Shown piece by piece: positions 43,162 through 50,824 of a DNA stretch of 64,000 nucleotides. The stretch spans positions 17,694-81,693 of the forward strand of contig NZ_KZ679065.1 of NCBI RefSeq assembly GCF_003024195.1. Direction: 5' to 3'. The notes under the pieces are model-generated. The model was given only the letters and a program-made list of their open reading frames with translations, ran no database searches and was not told the origin of the DNA. The first letter of the stretch is position 1. Each line of letters opens with the position of its first letter. This DNA comes from Streptomyces dioscori. GTDB lineage: Bacteria; Actinomycetota; Actinomycetes; Streptomycetales; Streptomycetaceae. A program made the translations under genes and the position numbers.

Positions 43162-44546
43162 TTCAGCTCCTTGAGCGCCGACACGAACTCGCTCGGCGAG
43201 GACTTCCCGACGAACAGCTTGTTGATCTCGGTGAGCATCGGGGTCGCGATGTCCGCGTCGACCGCCTGGTCCCAGGAGAGCGTGAAGGCCGGCGCCTTCT
43301 CGACCATCTCGTACTGGAACTTCGCGAACTCCGGGTTGGGCGAGGCGTCCAGCAGCTTGGCCGCGTTCGAGGTCGTCGGGATGTCACCGTTGGCGACCAG
43401 CGCCTTGGCGTACGTCTCGGAGGCGCAGTCCTTCAGGAAGGCGATCGCCGCGTCCTTGTTGCCCGTACGGGCGTTGACCGACCAGTAGTTGGTCGGGTTG
43501 CCGACGACGTTGCGGACGTCGCCGGTGCCGCCCTCGACCGTGGGGAACGCACACCAGCCCAGGTTGTTCTTCGCGAAGGACGGGAACTTTCCGAGCTGCG
43601 TCGAGTACTCCCACGAACCCATCAGATGCATCGCCGCCTTGCCCTTGGCGAAGACCGCGGGCGCGCCGCCGTTGACGTACGACACCGAGCTGAACTTCGA
43701 CCCGAACGCGCCGTCGTCGATGAGTTCCTTCACCGTCTCGGCGGCCTTGAGGACGGCCGGGTCGCCCCAGGCGGACGCGTCGCCGCCCTGGATCTTCGCG
43801 AAGACCTCCGGGCCGCCGATCCGGTCGACCAGGTACTCCAGCCACATCAGCTCGGTCCAGGTGTCCGCCCCGCCGAGCGCGAACGGGGTGATCTTCGCCT
43901 TCTTCAGCTTGGCGTTGATGTCCTGCAGCTCGGCCCAGGTGGTGGGCGGCTGGAGCTTGTGCTCGGCGAAGACCGACTTGTTGTAGAAGAGGATCACCGG
44001 CTGCATACCGCGCATCGGTATCCCGTAGTTGCGGCCGCCGAGCGCGCCCGCCGCGAGCACCGCGGGCAGGAAGCCCGACTTCAGGACCGGGTCGCCCGCG
44101 ATGGTGTCGGTCAGGTCGATCAGCTGCTTCGCCTCCTGGTAGGCCCGGATCGAGCCGCCGCCCCAGTTGAAGAGGACATCGGGGGCGCTCGGGGAACCCA
44201 TCGCCGTACGCAGCTTGGAGGTGTAGTCCGCGCCCGGGATCTTGACCAGCTTCACCGTGCCCTTGGCCGACTTGCTCGCGGCGGACTTGTTGAAGCGTTC
44301 GACGGCCGTCTGCTGGACCTTGACCGCGTCGTCCCCGTACACGAAGGCGTCGATCGTGCCGCCGCCCCCGCCGGGGCCGTCGTCCGAGCCGCAGGCGGCG
44401 AGGCCGGTGGTGAGCAGGGTGGTGGCGCCGGCGCCCAGCACCCAGCGCCTGCTGAACGCACGGCCGCTGAGGCTGCCGCCCGCGCTTCTGCCCGGGCCCG
44501 CGCCCGTGGGCTGCCCGCTGGTGGACCGCCCGTTGATCGACTCCAT
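43158..44546 (-). CDS. ABC sugar-binding lipoprotein, possible Tat export
   Basis: This is the extracellular solute-binding protein of the importer. The 462-residue product has a twin-arginine-like signal (SRRWVLGAG), a lipobox ending in LAACG and a Gly-rich linker. A bacterial extracellular solute-binding domain of family 1 follows, with WAELQDINAKLKKAKITPFA. ATG 44546 (MESINGRSTSG) has AAGAGGTG five bases upstream; the open frame extends beyond this but crosses the LacI promoter region. Confidence 0.92.
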   Translation of the reverse strand: MESINGRSTSGQPTGAGPGRSAGGSLSGRAFSRRWVLGAGATTLLTTGLAACGSDDGPGGGGGTIDAFVYGDDAVKVQQTAVERFNKSAASKSAKGTVKLVKIPGADYTSKLRTAMGSPSAPDVLFNWGGGSIRAYQEAKQLIDLTDTIAGDPVLKSGFLPAVLAAGALGGRNYGIPMRGMQPVILFYNKSVFAEHKLQPPTTWAELQDINAKLKKAKITPFALGGADTWTELMWLEYLVDRIGGPEVFAKIQGGDASAWGDPAVLKAAETVKELIDDGAFGSKFSSVSYVNGGAPAVFAKGKAAMHLMGSWEYSTQLGKFPSFAKNNLGWCAFPTVEGGTGDVRNVVGNPTNYWSVNARTGNKDAAIAFLKDCASETYAKALVANGDIPTTSNAAKLLDASPNPEFAKFQYEMVEKAPAFTLSWDQAVDADIATPMLTEINKLFVGKSSPSEFVSALKELK

Positions 44547-44618
44547 GACAGCACCTCTTCTTGTCCGGCTCGTCCGCTCGCCGGCGCGCTCGCGGCACGC
44601 ATACGCATCGAACCTGCA

Positions 44619-44652
44619 CGAATGTTTCGGGTGGTACTTCGAATGTTCCGGG
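44619..44652. promoter_or_regulatory. Direct-repeat operator between the importer and LacI genes
   Basis: CGAATGTTYCGGG occurs twice, at 44619-44631 and 44640-44652, 21 bases (two helical turns) apart. Each is an imperfect CGAA-N3-TTCG dyad, similar to the CGAAA inverted-repeat operators of xylan-responsive LacI proteins in streptomycetes. Confidence 0.65.
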
Positions 44653-44709
44653 AACGTATGGCGGTCGAAGGGCTTCGTCAAGAGGTTGCGCAGGGATACG
44701 ATCCCGTTC

Positions 44710-45738
44710 ATGACTCGCCCGAATCCCGCCGTAGCCCAGTCAGCGACGCTCGCCGAGATCGCCCGCGAGGCGGGAGTCTCGGCCCCGACTGTTTCGAAGG
44801 TGCTCAACGGCCGCGCCGACGTGGCCCCCTCGACCCGCACCCGGGTCGAGGAACTGCTGAGAAACCACGGCTACCGGCGCCGCCGGGCCGAGGCGTCCCG
44901 GTCGCCGCTCATCGACCTCGTCTTCCACGAACTGGAGAGCGCGTGGGCGATGGAGGTCATCCGGGGCGTGGAGAACGTGGCGCGGGACGAAGGGCTGAGC
45001 GTCGTCCTGTCCGAGAGCGCGGGACGGCTCACCCCCGGGCGCACCTGGGCCGACCAGGTCGCCGCCCGCCGCCCGCACGGGGTCGTGCTCGTCCTCAGCG
45101 GGCTCGACGAGTCCCAGCGGGCGCTGCTGACGAGCCGGTCCATCCCGTTCGTGGTGGTCGACCCGGCGGGCGACCCCGGTGACGACGCCCCGTCCGTGGG
45201 TGCCACCAACTGGCAGGGCGGCCTCGCGGCGACCCGTCACCTGGCCGACCTCGGCCACCGCCGTATCGGCGTGATCAGCGGGCCCTCGCGGATGATGTGC
45301 AGCCGGGCCCGGCTCGACGGGTACCGGGCGGCGCTCGACACGGCCGGGCTGCCCGTCGACCCGGCGCTCGTACGCACCGGCGACTTCCACCACGACAGCG
45401 GCTACCGCGCAGGGCTCGAACTCCTGAAACTCCCCGACCGCCCGACGGCCGTCTTCGCGGGCAACGACCTCCAGGCCCTCGGCCTGTACGAGGCCGCCCG
45501 CGAGCTGGGTCTGCGCGTACCGGAGGACCTCAGCATCGTCGGCTTCGACGACCTGCCGGTGGCCCGCTGGGTCGGCCCGCCGCTCACCACCGTGCGCCAG
45601 CCACTCACGGAGATGGCCGAGGCGGCGGCCCGGCTCGTACTGGACCTCGGCCGCTCGGAACGGCCCTCGACCGCCACGCGGGTGGAACTGGCGACGAGCC
45701 TGGTGGTCCGGAGCAGTACGGCGCCGCCGTCGGCGTGA
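44710..45738 (+). CDS. LacI-family repressor of the sugar operon
   Basis: The 342-residue product has the LacI helix-turn-helix (about 13-65, TLAEIAREAGVSAPTVSKVLNG) and a sugar-binding core ending in DLSIVGFDDLPVARWVGPPLTTVRQP. It is divergent from the binding-protein gene, the usual arrangement for a repressor of its neighbours (as BxlR). ATG 44710 has only a weak GCAGGGA upstream. The stop codon is covered by a 21-bp tandem duplication. Confidence 0.9.
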   Translation: MTRPNPAVAQSATLAEIAREAGVSAPTVSKVLNGRADVAPSTRTRVEELLRNHGYRRRRAEASRSPLIDLVFHELESAWAMEVIRGVENVARDEGLSVVLSESAGRLTPGRTWADQVAARRPHGVVLVLSGLDESQRALLTSRSIPFVVVDPAGDPGDDAPSVGATNWQGGLAATRHLADLGHRRIGVISGPSRMMCSRARLDGYRAALDTAGLPVDPALVRTGDFHHDSGYRAGLELLKLPDRPTAVFAGNDLQALGLYEAARELGLRVPEDLSIVGFDDLPVARWVGPPLTTVRQPLTEMAEAAARLVLDLGRSERPSTATRVELATSLVVRSSTAPPSA

Positions 45739-45771
45739 TCGATACCACGGTCGGCGTGATCGACACCACGG
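45730..45771 (+). repeat. 21-bp tandem duplication over the LacI stop codon
   Basis: TCGGCGTGATCGATACCACG and TCGGCGTGATCGACACCACG start at 45730 and 45751, each 21 bases long. The first contains the TGA stop (45736-45738). Confidence 0.9.
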
Positions 45772-45794
45772 TCCCCGTGAGCGGTATCGGGGCG

Positions 45795-45807
45795 TCGAAA
45801 GTTTCGA
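45795..45807. promoter_or_regulatory. Perfect palindrome TCGAAAGTTTCGA
   Basis: The 6-1-6 palindrome contains CGAAA-N-TTTCG, the operator type of xylan-responsive LacI repressors. A looser GAAAC-N6-GTTTC lies at about 45832-45847. It lies after the LacI gene and about 115 bases before the LCP gene. Confidence 0.5.
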
Positions 45808-45922
45808 AGACCGATCCTGAGAAAACTCAACGAAACCTGAGAGTTTCCGAAGGAAAGCCGGGAAGTGGTTCCTTGTTGAAATAATTCGGACTTATGTTCT
45901 TCCTGTGAGCGGGAGTGTGGGC

Positions 45923-47026
45923 GTGAGCGGAGAAGACGGGTCCGGGGGCGAGGACGCCGCGATACCCGAGGGCGGTGACGCCGGCGCCGACGTCGGCGCA
46001 GGGGGGCGGTCGTGGTGGTCCGGGCGGTCGCGGCTGTTCAAGGTGGCGGGCATCGCCCTCAGTTGCGTACTCGTCGCGTCCGTGGCCGGGGCCGCGTGGG
46101 TGTACTGGCATCTGAACCACAACATCAAGAGCGTCGACATCGACAGCGCGCTCGGCGACAACCGGCCGGCCAGGGCCGTGACGACCCCGACGGGCCCCGA
46201 GTCCGCCACCCCGCTCCCCAGCGGCGCGCTCAACATCCTGGTCCTCGGCTCCGACTCGCGCAGCGGCAAGCGCAACAAGGCGCTCGGCGGCGGCAGCAGT
46301 GAGGGCGCCCGCTCCGACACGGCGATGATCATCCACGTCGACGAGGGCCGCTCGGAGGCGACCGTCGTGAGCATCCCGCGCGACACCCTCGTCACACGCC
46401 CCTCCTGCCCGCTGGAGTCGGGCGGTTCGACGGCGGAGGCGTACGGCGTGATGTTCAACAGCGCGTACTCGGTCGGCGGGCCCGTCTGCGCGGTCAAGAC
46501 CGTGGAGACCCTGACGAACGTCCGCATGGACCACTACATCGAGATCGACTTCGCCGGCTTCGCCGATCTGGTGGACGCGCTCGGCGGGGTCACGGTCACG
46601 ACCGACGACGACATCTCCGACGAGGACAGCCACCTCGAACTGGAGGCGGGCACCCACCACCTCGACGGCGCGGACGCCCTGGCCCTGGCCCGCACCCGGC
46701 ACGGCATAGGCGACGGCAGCGACCTCGGCCGCATCGGCCTCCAGCAGAAACTGGTGAAGGCGCTCCTCGACCAGGTCTCCTCCAGCAACCTCCTCACCAA
46801 CCCCACCCGGCTGTACAGCGTCGCCGACGCGCTCACCGGCAGCCTCACCACGGACACGGGCCTGAACTCCCTGACCGAACTGATGGGCCTCGGCCAGAGC
46901 CTGAAGTCCCTCTCATCCACGTACACCGAGACCGTGACGATGCCGGTGGTGCCTGCCCCGTCCAACCCCAACCGGGTGGTGGCGGAGGAGCCGGAGGCGG
47001 GAAAGCTGTGGGAGTCACTGAAGTGA
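45923..47026 (+). CDS. LCP-family glycopolymer ligase (no LytR_C)
   Basis: LCP enzymes transfer teichoic or other glycopolymers from a lipid carrier to peptidoglycan. The 367-residue product (GTG 45923, GGGAG seven bases upstream; the frame opens at 45905) has an acidic N-terminus, one membrane segment (about 42-65) and an LCP domain. The domain carries LNILVLGSDSRSG, VVSIPRDTLV and ALALARTRHGIGDGSDLGRI, the acidic and arginine residues of the family. It ends without a LytR_C domain. It stands apart from the other LCP genes at 53584-63574. Confidence 0.9.
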   Translation: MSGEDGSGGEDAAIPEGGDAGADVGAGGRSWWSGRSRLFKVAGIALSCVLVASVAGAAWVYWHLNHNIKSVDIDSALGDNRPARAVTTPTGPESATPLPSGALNILVLGSDSRSGKRNKALGGGSSEGARSDTAMIIHVDEGRSEATVVSIPRDTLVTRPSCPLESGGSTAEAYGVMFNSAYSVGGPVCAVKTVETLTNVRMDHYIEIDFAGFADLVDALGGVTVTTDDDISDEDSHLELEAGTHHLDGADALALARTRHGIGDGSDLGRIGLQQKLVKALLDQVSSSNLLTNPTRLYSVADALTGSLTTDTGLNSLTELMGLGQSLKSLSSTYTETVTMPVVPAPSNPNRVVAEEPEAGKLWESLK

Positions 47027-47060
47027 CCCTCTCGAAGAAAAAGTGACCTTCTCGAAGAAA
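47021..47060 (+). repeat. 20-bp tandem duplication over the LCP stop codon
   Basis: AAGTGACCCTCTCGAAGAAA and AAGTGACCTTCTCGAAGAAA are adjacent and differ at one base. The TGA stop lies at 47024-47026 in the first unit. Confidence 0.9.
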
Positions 47061-47177
47061 ACCCGATGAAGTTCGGCGGGTGTGTCGATCCCGGCGTCGG
47101 TCGTTCGACGTATGGGTGAGAGGCGATGAGAGGCGGGGACCGGCCCCGGCTCCGCGCCGAGGACTCAGGGAGTCACC

Positions 47178-47534
47178 ATGCCGCGCTACCTGTCGATGAT
47201 CCGTATCGACGAGCAGAACGCCCCCGCCGAGGGGCCGAGCGACGCGCTCATGGAGCGCATGGGCGAGCTGATCGAGGAGATGACGAAGGCCGGCGTACTG
47301 CTGGACACCTCCGGTCTGACGCCGACCGCGCAGGGCACACGGGTGCGCTGGGAGGGCGGCGAACTGTCCGTCACCGACGGGCCGTTCACCGAGGCCAAGG
47401 AGGTCGTCGGCGGGTACGCGATGCTCCAGGCCAAGGACCGGGCCGAGGCGGTCGAGTGGACCAAGCGGTTCCTGCAGATCCACGAGGCCCACTGGACGGT
47501 GACCTGCGAGGTGCGGGAGATCGTCGAGGGCTGA
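47178..47534 (+). CDS. DGPF/YCII-domain protein
   Basis: The 118-residue product begins MPRYLSMIRIDEQNAP and contains TDGPFTEAKEVVGGYAMLQ, which includes the DGPF motif that names this YciI-like group. These small proteins are regularly encoded beside ECF42 sigma factors, and at least one such sigma factor controls them in Streptomyces. AGGGAG lies five bases before the ATG. The sigma factor follows at 47575. Enzymatic role is unknown. Confidence 0.92.
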   Translation: MPRYLSMIRIDEQNAPAEGPSDALMERMGELIEEMTKAGVLLDTSGLTPTAQGTRVRWEGGELSVTDGPFTEAKEVVGGYAMLQAKDRAEAVEWTKRFLQIHEAHWTVTCEVREIVEG

Positions 47535-47574
47535 GCCTTGGCCGTACGGGTCCGGGGGTGTCTGATGGTGGAAC

Positions 47575-48870
47575 GTGACGCCAGACACCCCCGCGGACAC
47601 CCCCGCCCAGGACCCTGACCGCACCATCGAGACCGTCTTCCGGATGGAGTCGCCCCGCATCATCGCCGGGGTCGCACGCATCGTCCGGGACGTCGGGATC
47701 GCGGAGGAGCTGGCGCAGGACGCGCTGGTCGCGGCGCTGGAGCAGTGGCCGCGGGACGGGGTGCCTGGCAATCCCGGGGCCTGGCTCATGGCCACCGCCA
47801 AACACCGGGCGATCGACCTCGTACGGCGGCGCGAGCGGTACGCCCGCAAGCTGGCGGAGATGGGGCGCGACCTGGAGACGTCCGGGCCGCGGAGCCACCT
47901 CGACGAGCCCGCCGATCCCGACGACATCGACGACGACCTGCTGCGGCTCGTCTTCACCGCGTGCCACCCCGTGCTGTCCGCCGAGGCCCGCATCGCGCTC
48001 ACCCTGCGGCTGCTCGGCGGGCTGACCACCGTCGAGATCGCGCGCGCGTACCTCACCCCTGAGAAGACCCTCGCCCAGCGGATCGTGCGCGCCAAACGGA
48101 CCCTCGCCGCGAAGGGCGTTCCCTTCGAGGTGCCGTACGGGCCCGAACGCGAGGCCCGGCTCGGTTCCGTACTGGAGGTCATCTACCTGATCTTCAACGA
48201 GGGGTACGCCGCCACGGCCGGGGACGACTTGCTGCGGCCCGCGCTCTGCGAGGACGCGCTGCGGCTCGCCCGGGTACTGGCCGAATTGATGCCCAAGGAG
48301 CCCGAAGTGCACGGGCTGGCGGCGCTGCTGGAGCTGCAGGCGTCGCGGTCGGCCGCGCGGACCGGGCCCACGGGGGAGCCCGTGCTGCTCAAGGACCAGA
48401 GCCGGGCGCGGTGGAACCGGGTGCTCATCCGGCGGGGGTTCGCCGCGCTGGGGCGGGCCGACGCGGTGTCCTCGGGAGGCGCACCCGGGCCGTACGTCCT
48501 CCAGGCCGCCATCGCCGCGTGTCACGCGCACGCGCTCACGTACGCGGAGACCGACTGGGGGCGGATCGTCACGCTCTACGGGATGCTCGCCGTGCGGGCG
48601 CCGTCGCCGGTCGTCGAGCTGAACCGGGCCGTCGCCGTGTCCATGGCCGAGGGGCCGGGGGTGGCGCTGGCGCTCGTGGACGCGCTGGTGGGGGAACCGG
48701 CGTTGCGCGAATACCACTTGCTGCCGAGTGTCCGGGGGGACTTGCTGGTGCGGCTCGGCCGCAGGGAGGAGGCGGCGCGGGAGTTTGAGCGGGCGGCTGA
48801 ACTGGCCCGCAACGAGCGAGAGCGGACGCTGTTGCTGACCCGGGCGAGGGAGTGCGGGTCGCGCCGGTGA
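47575..48870 (+). CDS. ECF42-type RNA polymerase sigma factor
   Basis: The 431-residue product has sigma region 2 (about 20-90, with VRDVGIAEELAQDALVAALEQWP) and region 4 (about 125-180). A C-terminal extension of about 240 residues follows (DUF6596-like, helical, IYLIFNEGYAA and RARWNRVLIRRGFAAL). ECF42 proteins have this extension in place of a separate anti-sigma factor and occur next to DGPF genes, as here. Regulation is therefore probably through the extension. Confidence 0.9.
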   Translation: MTPDTPADTPAQDPDRTIETVFRMESPRIIAGVARIVRDVGIAEELAQDALVAALEQWPRDGVPGNPGAWLMATAKHRAIDLVRRRERYARKLAEMGRDLETSGPRSHLDEPADPDDIDDDLLRLVFTACHPVLSAEARIALTLRLLGGLTTVEIARAYLTPEKTLAQRIVRAKRTLAAKGVPFEVPYGPEREARLGSVLEVIYLIFNEGYAATAGDDLLRPALCEDALRLARVLAELMPKEPEVHGLAALLELQASRSAARTGPTGEPVLLKDQSRARWNRVLIRRGFAALGRADAVSSGGAPGPYVLQAAIAACHAHALTYAETDWGRIVTLYGMLAVRAPSPVVELNRAVAVSMAEGPGVALALVDALVGEPALREYHLLPSVRGDLLVRLGRREEAAREFERAAELARNERERTLLLTRARECGSRR

Positions 48871-48874
48871 GGAT

Positions 48875-49156
48875 GCGCAGTTCCCCGCGCCCCTGAGGGG
48901 GTGGGGCTTGGCCGTGTATGCCGGCTGACCCGCCGCGGGGGTCGCCCGCGCAGTTCCCCGCGCCCCTGGGGCGGCATCGGCCGGTTTGCGGGTGCGGGTG
49001 CGTCGTGGCTGGCCGCGCAGTTCCCCGCGCCCCTAAAGGCTCGGCTGCGCCCTCGCCCCCTAAGGGGCGCGAGGAACGGCGCGCTCAGCCACGACGCACC
49101 CGCACCCATGAGACAACCGTTCCCCCCCGAGGGGCGCGGGGAACTGCGCGGTCAGC
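48875..49156. repeat. Dispersed repeat cluster: 3 forward and 2 reverse copies
   Basis: Forward copies begin near 48875, 48947 and 49006; reverse copies lie near 49060 and 49135. The third forward copy and the first reverse copy are flanked by GTGCGGGTGCGTCGTGGCTG and its complement. They form an inverted pair with arms of about 50 bases (about 48985-49110). The gap 48871-49288 holds no gene. Confidence 0.88.
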
Positions 49157-49288
49157 CCCCACCGGCCCCCACCCGTCAGAGCCGGTCAGGACCGCGTGTC
49201 GCCCGAACGGCTCCTTCGTCGTGAAGGTGGGGCCGGGGCGTGGCACGGTGGAGCCACCTGTTGGCACCACCGGACCCCGGAGCCTCAC

Positions 49289-50413
49289 ATGGCTGATCTG
49301 CAGGACGAACTGCACTCCACCGCAGAGGTCGGGGAACTGGACCTGGATCATCCCGAGCCGATGAGCGGCGTGTTCGAGCCGCCGCCCGTCGAGGCCGGGC
49401 CCGGTGCCGACCCCCTGGCCCGCGCCCGCACCCTCCTCACCGACCACCCCGTCGCGGACGGCTACAGCGGCCTCCCCTGGGCCCTGCGCCGCCTGTCCTG
49501 GTACGACCTCGAACTGGGCGAGAGCGCCGTCGACACGGACGTGCCCCGGCTTCGAGAGGGGCACGTAGGAGCGTTGTTCTGGTCGCTGCACCTGCCGGGG
49601 GCACTCGTCGGCGAACGCGCCGTCGGCGCCACGCTGGAACAGCTCGACCTCGTGAAGACCGTGGTCGCCGCGCACCCGGAGGGCCTGCGCATGGCCCACA
49701 GCGCGGCCCAGGTCACGGACGCCAGGAACTGCGGACGTGTCGCCGTGCTGCTCGGCCCGGCCGGCGCCGCCGCGCTGGACGACTCGCTGGGCATCCTGCG
49801 CGCCCTGCACGCTCTCGGCCTGCGCGTCCTGACCCTTTCCGGCGCCTCCTGGGCCGGCGAGAACGGACTGACCCGCTTCGGCGAGGAGGTCGTGCGCGAG
49901 ATGAACCGCCTCGGCGTCCTCGCCGACCTGTCCGGCGCCTCGGACGCCACCGTCCGCCGCGCCCTGACCATCTCCAAGTCCCCGGTGATGTGCACCCGTT
50001 CCGCCGCCCGCGCCCTGCGCCCGCACCCGGCGAACCTCCCCGACGACGTGCTCGTCGAACTCGGTGCCACCCAGGGCCTGTGCCTGGTCCCGCTGACCGC
50101 CGAGCAGACCGGTCCCACGGTCCGGGACGTCGCCGACCACCTGGACCACGTACGGGAACTCGCGGGACCCGGGTGTGTCGGCCTCTCGGGGACGTACGAC
50201 TCCGGGGCCGCGCACCCGCAGGACCTGTCCGACGCCTCGGGCTATCCGAGGCTGGTGGCCGAGCTCCTCGGCCGCGGCTGGTCCGAGACCGATCTGGCCC
50301 TGCTCACCTGGGGCAACGTCCAACGCGTCCTGCGTACCGCGGACTTCACCTCCCGCGCCGCCCGCCGGCGCCGCGAGCCGTCCATGGCGCGGATCGCCGA
50401 ACTCGACGGCTGA
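49289..50413 (+). CDS. Degenerate M19 (renal dipeptidase-like) protein
   Basis: Peptidase family M19 enzymes hydrolyse dipeptides with two zinc ions. The 374-residue product aligns by eye over the whole domain (PVADGYSGLPWALRRL, LGVLADLSGASDAT), but all expected metal-binding positions are changed. HxD becomes Y59-S-G61, the glutamate loop reads LLGPAGA, DLSH becomes DLSG (216), SHS becomes TRS (R237) and GSDFDG becomes GTYDSG. A catalytically dead scaffold is likely. The reading frame is intact over its full length, so it is not a simple pseudogene. ATG 49289 has CGGAG six bases upstream. Confidence 0.82.
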   Translation: MADLQDELHSTAEVGELDLDHPEPMSGVFEPPPVEAGPGADPLARARTLLTDHPVADGYSGLPWALRRLSWYDLELGESAVDTDVPRLREGHVGALFWSLHLPGALVGERAVGATLEQLDLVKTVVAAHPEGLRMAHSAAQVTDARNCGRVAVLLGPAGAAALDDSLGILRALHALGLRVLTLSGASWAGENGLTRFGEEVVREMNRLGVLADLSGASDATVRRALTISKSPVMCTRSAARALRPHPANLPDDVLVELGATQGLCLVPLTAEQTGPTVRDVADHLDHVRELAGPGCVGLSGTYDSGAAHPQDLSDASGYPRLVAELLGRGWSETDLALLTWGNVQRVLRTADFTSRAARRRREPSMARIAELDG

Positions 50414-50427
50414 CCCGGACGGCCGGC

Positions 50428-50793
50428 TCAGCCGGTGCAGAGGCAGAACGGGTGGCCCGCCGGGTCCGCGTACGTGCGCCAGGTGCGTGTGCGGTCCGCC
50501 GCGTCCAGCACCTTCGCGCCCAGCGCCAGGACCGCCGCCTCCGCCGCGTCCAGGTCCTCGACCGTGAGGTCCAGATGGAACTGCTGCGAGGCCTCGGGCG
50601 AGGGCCACTTCGGCGGTACGTGTCCGGGGGCGGCCTGGAACGCCAGCGTCCCGCCCGCCGGTCCCGGCAGCCGCAGGTCGAGCCAGTCGCCGTTGTCCTC
50701 GACCGTCCCGCCGAGGATTCCGGCGTAGAACGCGGCGAGGGCGTGCGGGTCGGGACAGTCCAGGACGACGGAGCCCAGCTCGGCGAGAGCCAT
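50428..50793 (-). CDS. VOC-superfamily (glyoxalase-like) protein
   Basis: The 121-residue product has two beta-alpha-beta-beta-beta modules, LGSVVLDCPDPHALAAFY and FHLDLTVEDLDAAEAAVL, and ends in a DPAGHPFCLC metal-side strand. VOC proteins include glyoxalases, dioxygenases and antibiotic-binding proteins. The specific role is not predictable. GAGGAGAG lies five bases before the ATG. It is convergent with the dipeptidase gene, 14 bases apart. Confidence 0.85.
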   Translation of the reverse strand: MALAELGSVVLDCPDPHALAAFYAGILGGTVEDNGDWLDLRLPGPAGGTLAFQAAPGHVPPKWPSPEASQQFHLDLTVEDLDAAEAAVLALGAKVLDAADRTRTWRTYADPAGHPFCLCTG

Positions 50794-50824
50794 GTTCTCT
50801 CCTCGGTCGGTTGCGGCGTGGGTT

